Assembly: GCF_036516095.1 (NCBI RefSeq)
Contig: NZ_DATBUM010000146.1
Location: 1 to 11,775 of the forward strand
Reading direction: 5' to 3'
DNA: 11,775 nucleotides
Origin: Fusobacterium_C sp036516095
GTDB taxonomy: Bacteria > Fusobacteriota > Fusobacteriia > Fusobacteriales > Fusobacteriaceae
The first letter of the stretch is position 1. Each line of letters starts with the position of its first letter. The position numbers and the translations under genes were made by a program. Shown in pieces: positions 1-6,832 of this stretch. The notes under the pieces were generated by a model. The model saw only the letters and a program-made list of their open reading frames with translations, was not told where the DNA came from and ran no database searches.

Positions 1-89
1 TGCATGTTGATGACTGGAATTTCACGAATGTCATCCCCCCATAATAATCCTTGCATGGCTAGTAAGAAAATAAGAATATATTTTTTCAT
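1..89 (-). CDS. Secreted or membrane-anchored protein, N-terminus only (cut by the left window edge)
   Basis: Only the first 29 codons are visible. They begin at an ATG at 89-87 and run off the window at position 1. The peptide starts MKKYILIFLLAMQGLLWGDD: two lysines, a hydrophobic core of about 15 residues, then a charged stretch. This is a typical export signal, with cleavage likely around W17-G18. The start is supported by an AGGAG ribosome binding site at 98-94, four bases from the ATG. The U32-family gene upstream ends only 7 bases before this ATG, and its TAG stop overlaps the binding site, so the two are probably translated in sequence from one mRNA. The family cannot be named from 29 residues. 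The start call is solid; the function is unknown. Confidence 0.8.
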   Translation of the reverse strand, partial: MKKYILIFLLAMQGLLWGDDIREIPVINM

Positions 90-93
90 AAGA

Positions 94-98
94 CTCCT
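94..98 (-). promoter_or_regulatory. Ribosome binding site AGGAG overlapping the stop of the upstream gene
   Basis: On the minus strand the sequence reads TAGGAGTCTTATG. The TAG is the stop of the U32-family gene, its last two bases open the AGGAG, and the ATG of the next gene follows four bases later. The site fixes the start of the left-edge secreted protein and implies stop-and-restart translation. Confidence 0.75.
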
Positions 99-1326
99 AT
101 AATTTTTTACGTAACATGTCCATCTCAGATAACGGAATATCCGTTACTATTTTCACAAAAGAGTTCGGATTGGCTTGTTGCACTTCTCCTTCCTCTCGCC
201 TCTTATTTAATAATATCATTCTTGGCATAACAAAATCTCGAACGGAAATTCCCGGGCTGATAATCTCCAAAGTTTCTCCTACAAACAATCGATTTCGAAT
301 CGCTAAAACGTACTCTGTATCTGAAATCTTTTCTTCGACTTTTGCTACCAATTGATGTGTTTGACTGTAGGAATTTCTGTTATTATAGTTTTGTCCGTCT
401 GTTCCCGGATTTCCTTTATAGAAACCATCTGTATAACTTCGATTGGAAGTTGCTTCCAATTCTTCTTTCCATTGAGGATTGTATTGATAATTCCCGGAAT
501 AGAAACTATCTAAGGCATCTCGATATACTTTTACCACGTTTGCCACATAAAAAATTCCTTTCATTCTCCCTTCAATTTTCAAAGAATCTACTCCCAATTC
601 CAAAATTTTATCAATAAATTCAATGGTACATAGGTCCTTCGAACTGAAGATGTAGGTCCCTCTTTCATCCTCGTAAACAGGCATATATTCTCCCGGTCTT
701 GTTTCTTCCACCACAGAGTACTTCCAACGGCAGGATTGTGCACAATCTCCTCGATTGGCATCTCGTCCTGTCATATAATTGCTCAACAGACATCGACCGG
801 ATACAGACATACACATAGCTCCGTGCACAAACACTTCCAATTCAATATCCGGAACCTTTTGACGAATTTCTAAAATATTATCCAAAGAAATTTCTCTTGC
901 CAATACGACTCGTTTTGCTCCCATATCTTTCCACATTTTTACAGAACGCCAGTTGGTATTGCTTGCCTGTGTGCTGACACTGATTGCCAAATTAGTATTT
1001 TCTTTAACTATTTGAAATACTCCTAAATCAGCTACAATCACAGCATCTACTCCAATTTTTTCCAAAAATTTTACATAGTCAGGTAATTGTTCCAACTCTT
1101 CATTATGAGGAATAATATTTAAGGTTACATAGACTCTTTTCCCTCTCTCATGAGCGTATTGTACACATTCTTCCAATTCTTCATCAGAAAAATTATTACT
1201 TCCGGCTCTTAAATTAAACATCTTTCCACCTAAAAACACGGCATCTGCTCCGTAATGGATTGCTGTTTTTAGTTTTTCCACATTTCCCGCAGGAGCTAAT
1301 AACTCTGCTTTTTTCACTACTATCAT
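97..1326 (-). CDS. trhP: U32 peptidase-family protein, probable tRNA uridine-34 hydroxylation protein (TrhP/YegQ-like)
   Basis: This 409-residue cytoplasmic protein belongs to peptidase family U32. Characterised relatives (E. coli TrhP/YegQ, B. subtilis YrrN/YrrO) are needed for prephenate-dependent formation of 5-hydroxyuridine at the wobble position of tRNA; proteolysis is not well supported for this group. The N-terminal ELLAPAGN motif (residues 8-15) and GADAV/FLGG opening (26-34) are typical. Four cysteines, C172, C179, C195 and C199 (spacing CX6CX15CX3C), lie in the conserved HGAMCMSVSGRC region and are the likely Fe-S ligands; C233 is a further candidate. SLKIEGRMK follows (248-256), then a C-terminal beta domain from about 325. 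The start is uncertain. AAAGGA lies only one base before the ATG at 1326, whereas a GTG at 1317 has ten bases of spacing and gives the usual VKKAELLAPAG start. It follows dnaB by 14 bases. The exact orthologue within U32 is less certain than the family. Confidence 0.88.
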   Translation of the reverse strand: MIVVKKAELLAPAGNVEKLKTAIHYGADAVFLGGKMFNLRAGSNNFSDEELEECVQYAHERGKRVYVTLNIIPHNEELEQLPDYVKFLEKIGVDAVIVADLGVFQIVKENTNLAISVSTQASNTNWRSVKMWKDMGAKRVVLAREISLDNILEIRQKVPDIELEVFVHGAMCMSVSGRCLLSNYMTGRDANRGDCAQSCRWKYSVVEETRPGEYMPVYEDERGTYIFSSKDLCTIEFIDKILELGVDSLKIEGRMKGIFYVANVVKVYRDALDSFYSGNYQYNPQWKEELEATSNRSYTDGFYKGNPGTDGQNYNNRNSYSQTHQLVAKVEEKISDTEYVLAIRNRLFVGETLEIISPGISVRDFVMPRMILLNKRREEGEVQQANPNSFVKIVTDIPLSEMDMLRKKL

Positions 1327-1340
1327 TTCCTTTCTATTCT

Positions 1341-2681
1341 CTAATCCACCCTCGTGGTAAAATTGGCAAACTTTGTCAGTTCATGGAAGAAACGCAATTT
1401 GACTGTTGCTGTCGGTCCATTTCTTTGTTTTCCAATAATAATTTCCGTGATTCCTGCATCCGGAGATTCCGGATTGTAATAATCATCTCGATACAAAAAA
1501 ATTACGACATCTGCATCCTGCTCAATGGCTCCCGATTCTCTCAAATCAGATAACATCGGTCTTTTATCCGGTCTGGATTCCGGAGAACGAGACAGTTGAG
1601 AAAGTGCAATAATCGGAATATCCAACTCTCTTGCCAAACTTTTTAGAGAACGGGAAATTTCGGAAATTTCCTGTTGTCTACTTTCACTTCTTGCACTACT
1701 TCCACGAATCAATTGTAAATAATCAATCACAATCATATCCAAATCCTGTCTACTTTTTATTTTTCGAGCCAAGGCTCTAATTTCCAAGACATTGACATTC
1801 GGAATATCAGCAATCGTAATATCATAATTTCCTATAATATCCGTCGCCGCTCCTAATCTTCCCCAATCCTTGCTGTCCAAATGTCCATTTCGAATTTTAC
1901 TCAAAGCCACTCCTGCCTCAATCGACATAAAACGTTGGTATAATTGTTGTGTTGACATTTCCAAACTGAACACCAAAATACTTTTATTTCCTTTTTTCGC
2001 TGCATTTAATACTAAATTTAAAGCAAAGGCCGTTTTTCCCATTGCCGGTCTGGCTGCAACAATAACTAAATCAGACGGATTCCATCCTCCGGTATCCCGA
2101 TCCAAATCGGAAAATCCCGTAGTTACTCCAACCGTTTCTCCTTGATTGGCTTCAATTCGTTCCAATCTGTCAAATTCGATTTTGGCGGCTTCTCGAAGAC
2201 TGATAATTTCTTTTCCTTTTTTCTGCTGATCCACTTTTAAGACAATGGATTCTGCTTCATCCAAAATATCTTCAGCATCTCTGTCATCTCGATAAGCAAT
2301 TTCTGTAATCTTTCGTCCCGCTTCTCCCAAACGTCTTAAAATCGCTTTCTCTTTCACAAGCCTCGCATATTCTTTCAAATTGACGGCTGAAAAAGAATTT
2401 TCTAAAATATTAGAAAGTTCTTCATGAATTTGATCTTCTGTAAATTGATGCATTTGTAATAATTTATTTTTAATCAATACCATATCAATTTCATTGGATT
2501 CTCTATATACTTCCAACATAGAACGAAAAATAAGGGAATATATATTTTTGTAAAAGTCTTCCGGAGAAACAATTTCCAAAACCTCTTCAAATAAATCCGG
2601 TTCTACAAAAATCCCTCCTAAAATTGCCTGTTCTGCTTCCAAACTATGAGGAACTTTACTAATTTCTTCCAAACTTTTCAT
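1341..2681 (-). CDS. dnaB: Replicative DNA helicase DnaB
   Basis: DnaB is the hexameric ATP-driven helicase that unwinds the lagging-strand template at the fork and recruits primase. At 446 residues it has normal family length. The N-terminal domain covers about residues 10-110 (PHSLEAEQAILGG opening) and is joined by a linker to the RecA-like domain from about 180. Walker A is ARPAMGKT (210-217), Walker B is MIVIDYLQLI (316-325), and the arginine-finger region is GKQRNGPTATV with R420. The SQLSR and LRESGAIEQDAD motifs (361-365 and 380-391) are intact. No intein is present. GGAG five bases before the ATG supports the start. It lies 15 bases after rplI; adjacent rplI and dnaB genes are also seen in Bacillus subtilis (rplI-dnaC). 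This is a core gene with no visible defects. Confidence 0.98.
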   Translation of the reverse strand: MKSLEEISKVPHSLEAEQAILGGIFVEPDLFEEVLEIVSPEDFYKNIYSLIFRSMLEVYRESNEIDMVLIKNKLLQMHQFTEDQIHEELSNILENSFSAVNLKEYARLVKEKAILRRLGEAGRKITEIAYRDDRDAEDILDEAESIVLKVDQQKKGKEIISLREAAKIEFDRLERIEANQGETVGVTTGFSDLDRDTGGWNPSDLVIVAARPAMGKTAFALNLVLNAAKKGNKSILVFSLEMSTQQLYQRFMSIEAGVALSKIRNGHLDSKDWGRLGAATDIIGNYDITIADIPNVNVLEIRALARKIKSRQDLDMIVIDYLQLIRGSSARSESRQQEISEISRSLKSLARELDIPIIALSQLSRSPESRPDKRPMLSDLRESGAIEQDADVVIFLYRDDYYNPESPDAGITEIIIGKQRNGPTATVKLRFFHELTKFANFTTRVD

Positions 2682-2696
2682 ACCTTCTCTCCATCT

Positions 2697-3146
2697 CTAT
2701 TTCGCGACTGCTACTACTTTTACTTCCGCCTTAACTTCGGTATGTAGTCGAATCGTAGCAATATGTTCTCCCACTGCCTTAATATTGCACTCAATCTTTT
2801 TTCGATCAATGTCTAAATTAAAAGTTTCCTTAATTCCTATGGAAACTTCCTTATTGGTAATCGCTCCAAATAACTTTCCGTTTTCTCCTGTTTTCACCGC
2901 AATTACTACTTTTGCAGACTCCAAAGCTTTTTTCACTTCCATTGCCTTTAATCGATCTTCTTCCGCTCTTTGTGCTTCTTTTTTCTTTCGATTTTCCATT
3001 TTTTTTAATTCTTCTTCAGTAGCTAAAATCCCTTTTTTATTCTTAATTAAAAAATTATGAGCATACCCGTCCGATACACTTACTATCTGCCCTTTTCTTC
3101 CTTGTCCAGCTACATCTTCTGTTAAAATCACTTGTACTTTTGCCAT
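2697..3146 (-). CDS. rplI: Large ribosomal subunit protein bL9
   Basis: bL9 binds domain V of 23S rRNA near the base of the L1 stalk, and family members help limit frameshifting and maintain fidelity. The product has 149 residues, the usual length. The N-terminal rRNA-binding domain (about 1-50) contains the signature GQGRKGQIVSVSDGYAHNFL. A long charged connecting helix rich in E, K and R follows (about 42-75), then the C-terminal alpha/beta domain (about 80-149) with TGENGKLFGAIT. A strong AGGAGGG site lies four bases before the ATG. The 29-base gap upstream is the widest in the window, so an internal promoter for the ribosomal gene is conceivable, though not demonstrated. Confidence 0.98.
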   Translation of the reverse strand: MAKVQVILTEDVAGQGRKGQIVSVSDGYAHNFLIKNKKGILATEEELKKMENRKKKEAQRAEEDRLKAMEVKKALESAKVVIAVKTGENGKLFGAITNKEVSIGIKETFNLDIDRKKIECNIKAVGEHIATIRLHTEVKAEVKVVAVAK

Positions 3147-3150
3147 ATGT

Positions 3151-3157
3151 CCCTCCT
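3151..3157 (-). promoter_or_regulatory. Strong ribosome binding site AGGAGGG for rplI
   Basis: AGGAGGG followed by ACAT and the ATG of rplI is the closest match to the anti-Shine-Dalgarno sequence in the window. It fits the high translation rate expected for a ribosomal protein. Confidence 0.8.
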
Positions 3158-3175
3158 AAATTCTTCTTCTATTTT

Positions 3176-3991
3176 TTATAAAGTCTTCTCTTTTTTTCTT
3201 GAATAATGTTCCAACAACAGGATGATTCCTCCAAAGATAAAAACCGCATTGGGAAACTCAATTGCCAATAAAAAAGAAGCTCCGTGTAAAATCCATGCAA
3301 ATCTTTTAAAATAATCTGCCAATAAGTCATAAATACTTTTAATCCCATACCACAGTAAAATCGCCTTTGCTATCTCACCAAAATTATTGACATAAATATT
3401 TTCTATTCGGAATACATTTATCATAAACGAATACACAATGTAAGGAATTGTCCAAACATAATGTAGAGTCCACTTTCTATATTTTTTCATGCCCGCCAAT
3501 GCCAAGTAACAAAAAAATACAGTCAACATCATATACTGAAATATCATACTGGGAAAATAAGAGGCAATATATTCATGAATTCCTTGAATTTCCAACTGTG
3601 TCAACTGATAGGCTTTTTGATAAATTCCTAACACCAATTCATATTCTTTTTGATATTGCCTATGGAAAAAATTCCAATAAAGTCCCAACATAGTAGTGGA
3701 ACTCAAAGCCGTTATCACAATCTGATTCATATCTCTTTCGTCTTTTCTCAACAGATAAACAAAAAAGAAATACCACAAACTGATCGAAAAAGGCAGTATA
3801 AAATACATTAAACATAATTCTTTTTGAAGCATCCACAAAATAATTAAAATCACAATATGTAACAGGATACTTCTTCGTAAACCCCATTTCATCAAATTTT
3901 TAATTTGATAGGTAGGCAGTGCAAAAGCTATCAAAGGAAAGCTTAAGGACAGAAAAAAGAAGCCCATGCTGATAAGAAATGCTAATATCAT
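3176..3991 (-). CDS. DUF2232/YybS-like polytopic membrane protein
   Basis: This 271-residue hydrophobic protein has about seven or eight likely membrane segments, roughly at residues 3-25, 41-56, 60-81, 91-108, 146-167, 178-194, 205-220 and 232-260. The loops are rich in Lys, Arg and Tyr. The assignment to the YybS/DUF2232 family rests on topology, size and location directly upstream of rplI-dnaB; in B. subtilis the order is yybS-yybT(gdpP)-rplI-dnaC. No biochemical function is established for the family; a substrate-binding or transport role is often supposed. The start ATG overlaps the dnaX stop as ATGA (3991-3988), and GGAGGGGAG lies eight bases upstream within dnaX, so translation is probably coupled. 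The gdpP phosphodiesterase gene found between yybS and rplI in Bacillus is absent here. Membrane protein is certain; the family name is likely but not proven. Confidence 0.7.
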   Translation of the reverse strand: MILAFLISMGFFFLSLSFPLIAFALPTYQIKNLMKWGLRRSILLHIVILIILWMLQKELCLMYFILPFSISLWYFFFVYLLRKDERDMNQIVITALSSTTMLGLYWNFFHRQYQKEYELVLGIYQKAYQLTQLEIQGIHEYIASYFPSMIFQYMMLTVFFCYLALAGMKKYRKWTLHYVWTIPYIVYSFMINVFRIENIYVNNFGEIAKAILLWYGIKSIYDLLADYFKRFAWILHGASFLLAIEFPNAVFIFGGIILLLEHYSRKKEKTL

Positions 3992-5424
3992 GAAATAATC
4001 TCCCCTCCAAAATAGTTTAAAATTTTTTTTGTAACATGATTTTCTCGTTTCTCCTCACTCATGACTTTGATTATCCGTAGTTTAAACTTTTGTTTCCATT
4101 CCTCTTCCAACACTTTCAACAAAATGGAAGAATATTGCTTTTCTTCCATTTGTTCTTTTGAAAATAAATTATTTTCTTCATAGCTTAAGGTCAAAATATT
4201 GTCTTCTAAGGAGTATAAACTCGCTGTCGATAGGTAGACTCCCATAGAAATTTTTTCTTCCCTTGCTTTGTCTATAATCTCTTCCCAACGATTTTGAATT
4301 TCTGCCAGTGAAATGGTAGAACCCTCTTTTTTCATTTTTTTTTGGGTTTCTGTTTTCACAGTTTCCAAGAAAACTTTCTTTTTTTCTACAGAAGGAATTC
4401 CTGCCGACTCCCGTTTCCATAATTTTTCCACCAAAACATAGGAAACTAAACGTTTATCCTCTTCTAAACGAAAAATATTCAGAACTTCATAAATATTTTT
4501 TATGATAAACAATCCTTGTTCTACTTCCAATTTCTCCTTTTTGATTTGATTTTTGACAAATTTCGCAAAATCCTTTAAAAAGGCTTCCATATCCACGGAT
4601 TGAAACCAAAGCTCATCCAATTCTCTCAGGATTGTTTTCTTTTCCTCCCGCAACAGACAGTGTAAAAATTGTTCCATTTTTTGAATGGGTGTCATTCCTA
4701 GTATTTTTTCGCTCTCTTCCACCGAAATTTTTCTTTCGGAAGAACTTACAATCAATCTTTCCAAAATAGAAATCGCATCTCTCATACTCCCACCAGAAAT
4801 TTCATAAATTAACTCTTTTACCTCTTCTTCCATTTCCAAGTTTTCTCGACTTAGAATGTATTGTAACTGATTTCCCATATCTTGTAAAGATAAAGTTTTA
4901 AAATCATACCTTTGACATCTCGAAATAATAGTCGGTAAAATTTTATCCGGTTCTGTGGTAGCTAAAATAAATATCACATGAGCCGGAGGTTCTTCCAAAG
5001 TTTTTAACAAAGCATTAAAAGCTTCTTTTGTCAGCATATGTACTTCATCAATGATATAAACTTTTTTCTTTCCCTGAGTCGGTTGATAGTTGATTTTCTC
5101 TTTTAATAAGCGAATTTCATCAATTCCACGATTAGAGGCCGCATCAATTTCCACCAAATCCAAGAAACTTCCCTCTTGAAAGGAAGTACAATTTTCACAA
5201 ACACCACAAGCTTCTCCATCTTCTTTCGGCTCCAAACAATTCACCGATTTTGCAATCAATCTTGCTATGGTTGTTTTTCCAACCCCTCGAGGACCTGTAA
5301 ACAAATAAGCCTGTGAAAGTTGATTGTTTTTTAAAGAATTTTTTAAGGCTCGAACAATTTCTTGTTCTCCTGCAACCTCCTGAAAACTCGAAGGTCTATA
5401 TTTTCGATATAAGGTAATATACAT
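3988..5424 (-). CDS. dnaX: DNA polymerase III clamp loader subunit tau/gamma
   Basis: DnaX is the ATPase subunit of the clamp loader that places the beta sliding clamp on primed DNA. The 478-residue product is short for a tau protein (E. coli 643, B. subtilis about 563). The AAA+ core shows YRKYRP near the start (5-11), Walker A GPRGVGKT (44-51), a zinc site C63, C73, C76 and C79, Walker B DEVH (126-129) and SRC at 168-170. The collar domain covers about 215-340. A lysine-rich linker (about 345-370) leads to a C-terminal domain (about 372-452) beginning SLAEIQNRWEEII, which resembles the C-terminal domain of Gram-positive DnaX. A nine-A run at 4343-4335 (codons Q361-M364) lies exactly in that linker and may allow a short gamma form. 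GGAG at 5434-5431 lies inside the preceding gene, six bases from the ATG, which suggests coupling. Confidence 0.97.
   Translation of the reverse strand: MYITLYRKYRPSSFQEVAGEQEIVRALKNSLKNNQLSQAYLFTGPRGVGKTTIARLIAKSVNCLEPKEDGEACGVCENCTSFQEGSFLDLVEIDAASNRGIDEIRLLKEKINYQPTQGKKKVYIIDEVHMLTKEAFNALLKTLEEPPAHVIFILATTEPDKILPTIISRCQRYDFKTLSLQDMGNQLQYILSRENLEMEEEVKELIYEISGGSMRDAISILERLIVSSSERKISVEESEKILGMTPIQKMEQFLHCLLREEKKTILRELDELWFQSVDMEAFLKDFAKFVKNQIKKEKLEVEQGLFIIKNIYEVLNIFRLEEDKRLVSYVLVEKLWKRESAGIPSVEKKKVFLETVKTETQKKMKKEGSTISLAEIQNRWEEIIDKAREEKISMGVYLSTASLYSLEDNILTLSYEENNLFSKEQMEEKQYSSILLKVLEEEWKQKFKLRIIKVMSEEKRENHVTKKILNYFGGEIIS
4000..4008 (-). promoter_or_regulatory. Ribosome binding site inside the dnaX 3' end for the DUF2232 gene
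   Basis: GGAGGGGAG lies within the FGGE codons at the end of dnaX, eight bases before the ATG at 3991. Together with the ATGA overlap it supports this start over later methionines and indicates translational coupling. Confidence 0.7.
4335..4343 (-). other. A9 homopolymer in dnaX, candidate slippage or frameshift site
   Basis: On the coding strand dnaX reads CAA AAA AAA ATG AAA, a run of nine A covering codons 361-364. If one A is lost, or two gained, the reading becomes CAA AAA AAA TGA and ends at once, giving a product of about 363 residues with only the ATPase and collar. If one A is gained, or the ribosome slips -1 on A AAA AAA, a 52-residue out-of-frame tail follows to a stop at 4180-4178 (415 residues in total). 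T. thermophilus dnaX uses an A9 run for transcriptional slippage. Other genes in this window carry A8 runs, so chance is a live alternative. Confidence 0.4.
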
Positions 5425-5427
5425 TTT

Positions 5428-6816
5428 TTACTCCAAACCATAATTATTCATTTTCGTTCTCAAGGTATTTCTCGTAATTCCTAAAATTTCTGCCGTTTCC
5501 ACTTTTTTTCCATTGGTCATTTCTAAAATTTGATGAATCAATTCCTTTTCCACTTTCGATATAATTTGTCCATAATAATCTTGAGAATTTTCATTCCTAT
5601 AACATTGAATTTCCTGACGTATCCATTCTTTCAAAGAAAGCTCTCCTATTCCTGTCTTTGCCATAATTTTTTCTCCTAATACACTGCTTGGTAGATCCTC
5701 CAACAAAATAGAGCTCCCTCGACAAAGTGTCATAGCAGATTTAATTGCATTTTTTAATTCATTGACATTCCCGGGCCAATCATAACGCATAATTTTTTTT
5801 AGAGCAGGACGACTCATCCCACGAATGTTTGTATTTAATTCCAAATTACATTCCATGATATAATGATCCGCAATAAAAGGAATATCATTCTTTCGATTTC
5901 GTAATGGAGGAATATGAATTTCCACCACTCTCAATTTTCGATATAGCTCTTCAATAAACTTTCCTTGTTGAATTCTTAATTCCAAGTCCTCGCTGGTGCT
6001 GGCAATAATTCTCACTTTACTCTGAATGGAATCCTGTCCTCCTAAACGAAAAAATTTTTGTTCTTCCAAAAGATATAAAATTTTGGACTGCATATCCAAA
6101 CTCAAAGACTCCACATTTCCTAAATGTAAAATTTTCATTTCCTCTTGTTCCAAAATTCCTTTTTGATTAAAATTTGCTCCTTGAAAGGCTCCAATTTCAT
6201 AGCCGAACAACTTTCTTTCTATCAATTCTCCACGAAAAGAATTACAATTAATACTTAGAAAACCTTCCTCTGAAACATTGCTCAACTGATGAATGGCCTT
6301 AGCTACACTGGTTTTTCCTGTTCCTCGTTCTCCCACTACCAAAACGGGAACATCATTTCCTGCAACTTTCCCTATCATTTTATACAGATCGATCATTTCT
6401 TTACTACGTCCGATCAATTTATCTCCGATTTTTCGATTTTTATCAATTCGTTCTGCCATGATCTTATAATCTTTAACCGCTTTTTCAATACTCTTAATAA
6501 TGGTGGAATTTTCTTCCGGCTTCAAAATATAATCATAGGCTCCTGCTTTAATGCTTCCCGCTACCACCTTGAGATTGGAAGTTTCTCCCAAAACAATAAT
6601 GACTCCTTTTTTTTGAAATTCAGAAACCTTTGCAATTAAATTCATCAAATTATCATCTTTCAGGTTTTGCTCTTCAATGACAATCGCCTCATATTTTTTG
6701 GTTTTCACACAATCCATAAAATCAACAATGTTGTCTGCAAAATTCAAGTTGTTTTCAAAATTGTTGGATAGCTCTTCTTTCAGTTCGGCGTCTAATCGAA
6801 ACCCTAATAAAATCAT
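5428..6816 (-). CDS. Degenerate NtrC-family (sigma-54 activator-like) regulator with pseudo-receiver and probably inactive AAA+ domain
   Basis: The 462 residues keep the full NtrC architecture: a receiver-like domain (1-118), an AAA+ domain (about 133-375) and a Fis-type helix-turn-helix (about 424-460, with AEILGITRNTLRTKM). Many key residues are changed. In the receiver, the acidic pair is missing, the phospho-acceptor Asp is E48 and the Thr/Ser is G77; K99 of KP is kept. In the AAA+ domain, Walker A survives as GERGTGKT (162-169), but Walker B Asp-Glu is G233-N234. The arginine-finger positions are I288 and K294, the sensor II Arg of GNVREL is N352, and GAFTGA is GAFQGA (209-214). ATP hydrolysis and sigma-54 remodelling are therefore doubtful, while DNA binding looks intact. 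The frame is open throughout, so this is not a decaying pseudogene. GAGGTGA about seven bases before the ATG supports the start. It follows tonB by 16 bases and precedes dnaX by 3. Targets are unknown. Confidence 0.88.
   Translation of the reverse strand: MILLGFRLDAELKEELSNNFENNLNFADNIVDFMDCVKTKKYEAIVIEEQNLKDDNLMNLIAKVSEFQKKGVIIVLGETSNLKVVAGSIKAGAYDYILKPEENSTIIKSIEKAVKDYKIMAERIDKNRKIGDKLIGRSKEMIDLYKMIGKVAGNDVPVLVVGERGTGKTSVAKAIHQLSNVSEEGFLSINCNSFRGELIERKLFGYEIGAFQGANFNQKGILEQEEMKILHLGNVESLSLDMQSKILYLLEEQKFFRLGGQDSIQSKVRIIASTSEDLELRIQQGKFIEELYRKLRVVEIHIPPLRNRKNDIPFIADHYIMECNLELNTNIRGMSRPALKKIMRYDWPGNVNELKNAIKSAMTLCRGSSILLEDLPSSVLGEKIMAKTGIGELSLKEWIRQEIQCYRNENSQDYYGQIISKVEKELIHQILEMTNGKKVETAEILGITRNTLRTKMNNYGLE
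5431..5434 (-). promoter_or_regulatory. Ribosome binding site for dnaX overlapping the end of the regulator gene
   Basis: The coding strand reads TTG GAG TAA AAA ATG. GGAG forms part of the last Leu and Glu codons of the regulator, TAA is its stop, and the dnaX ATG comes six bases after GGAG. This placement suggests dnaX translation depends partly on ribosomes finishing the regulator. Confidence 0.65.
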
Positions 6817-6832
6817 TCTCTCACCTCAAATA

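Noticed and set aside
3175..3203. Possible promoter before rplI: TATAAA at 3180-3175 with TTCAAG at 3203-3198, 17-base spacing (minus strand)
   Set aside because: The -35 matches only three of six consensus bases, and TATAAA is expected by chance in such AT-rich DNA. It also overlaps the end of the upstream gene. Kept only as a possibility.
4350..4365. Small hairpin CTGT-GAAA-ACAG just upstream of the dnaX A9 run, considered as a frameshift stimulator
   Set aside because: The stem is only four base pairs, and stimulatory structures for -1 shifting normally lie downstream. No good downstream stem or upstream AGGAG-like site was found.
4178..4420. Open 80-codon minus-strand frame overlapping dnaX
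   Set aside because: It lies wholly inside dnaX in the -1 frame, has no supporting ribosome binding site and resembles no protein. It matters only as the tail that would follow slippage at the A9 run.
5428..6816. The regulator as a decaying pseudogene
   Set aside because: There is no frameshift or premature stop, the ribosome binding site is good, and the helix-turn-helix and overall fold remain recognisable. The losses are confined to catalytic positions.
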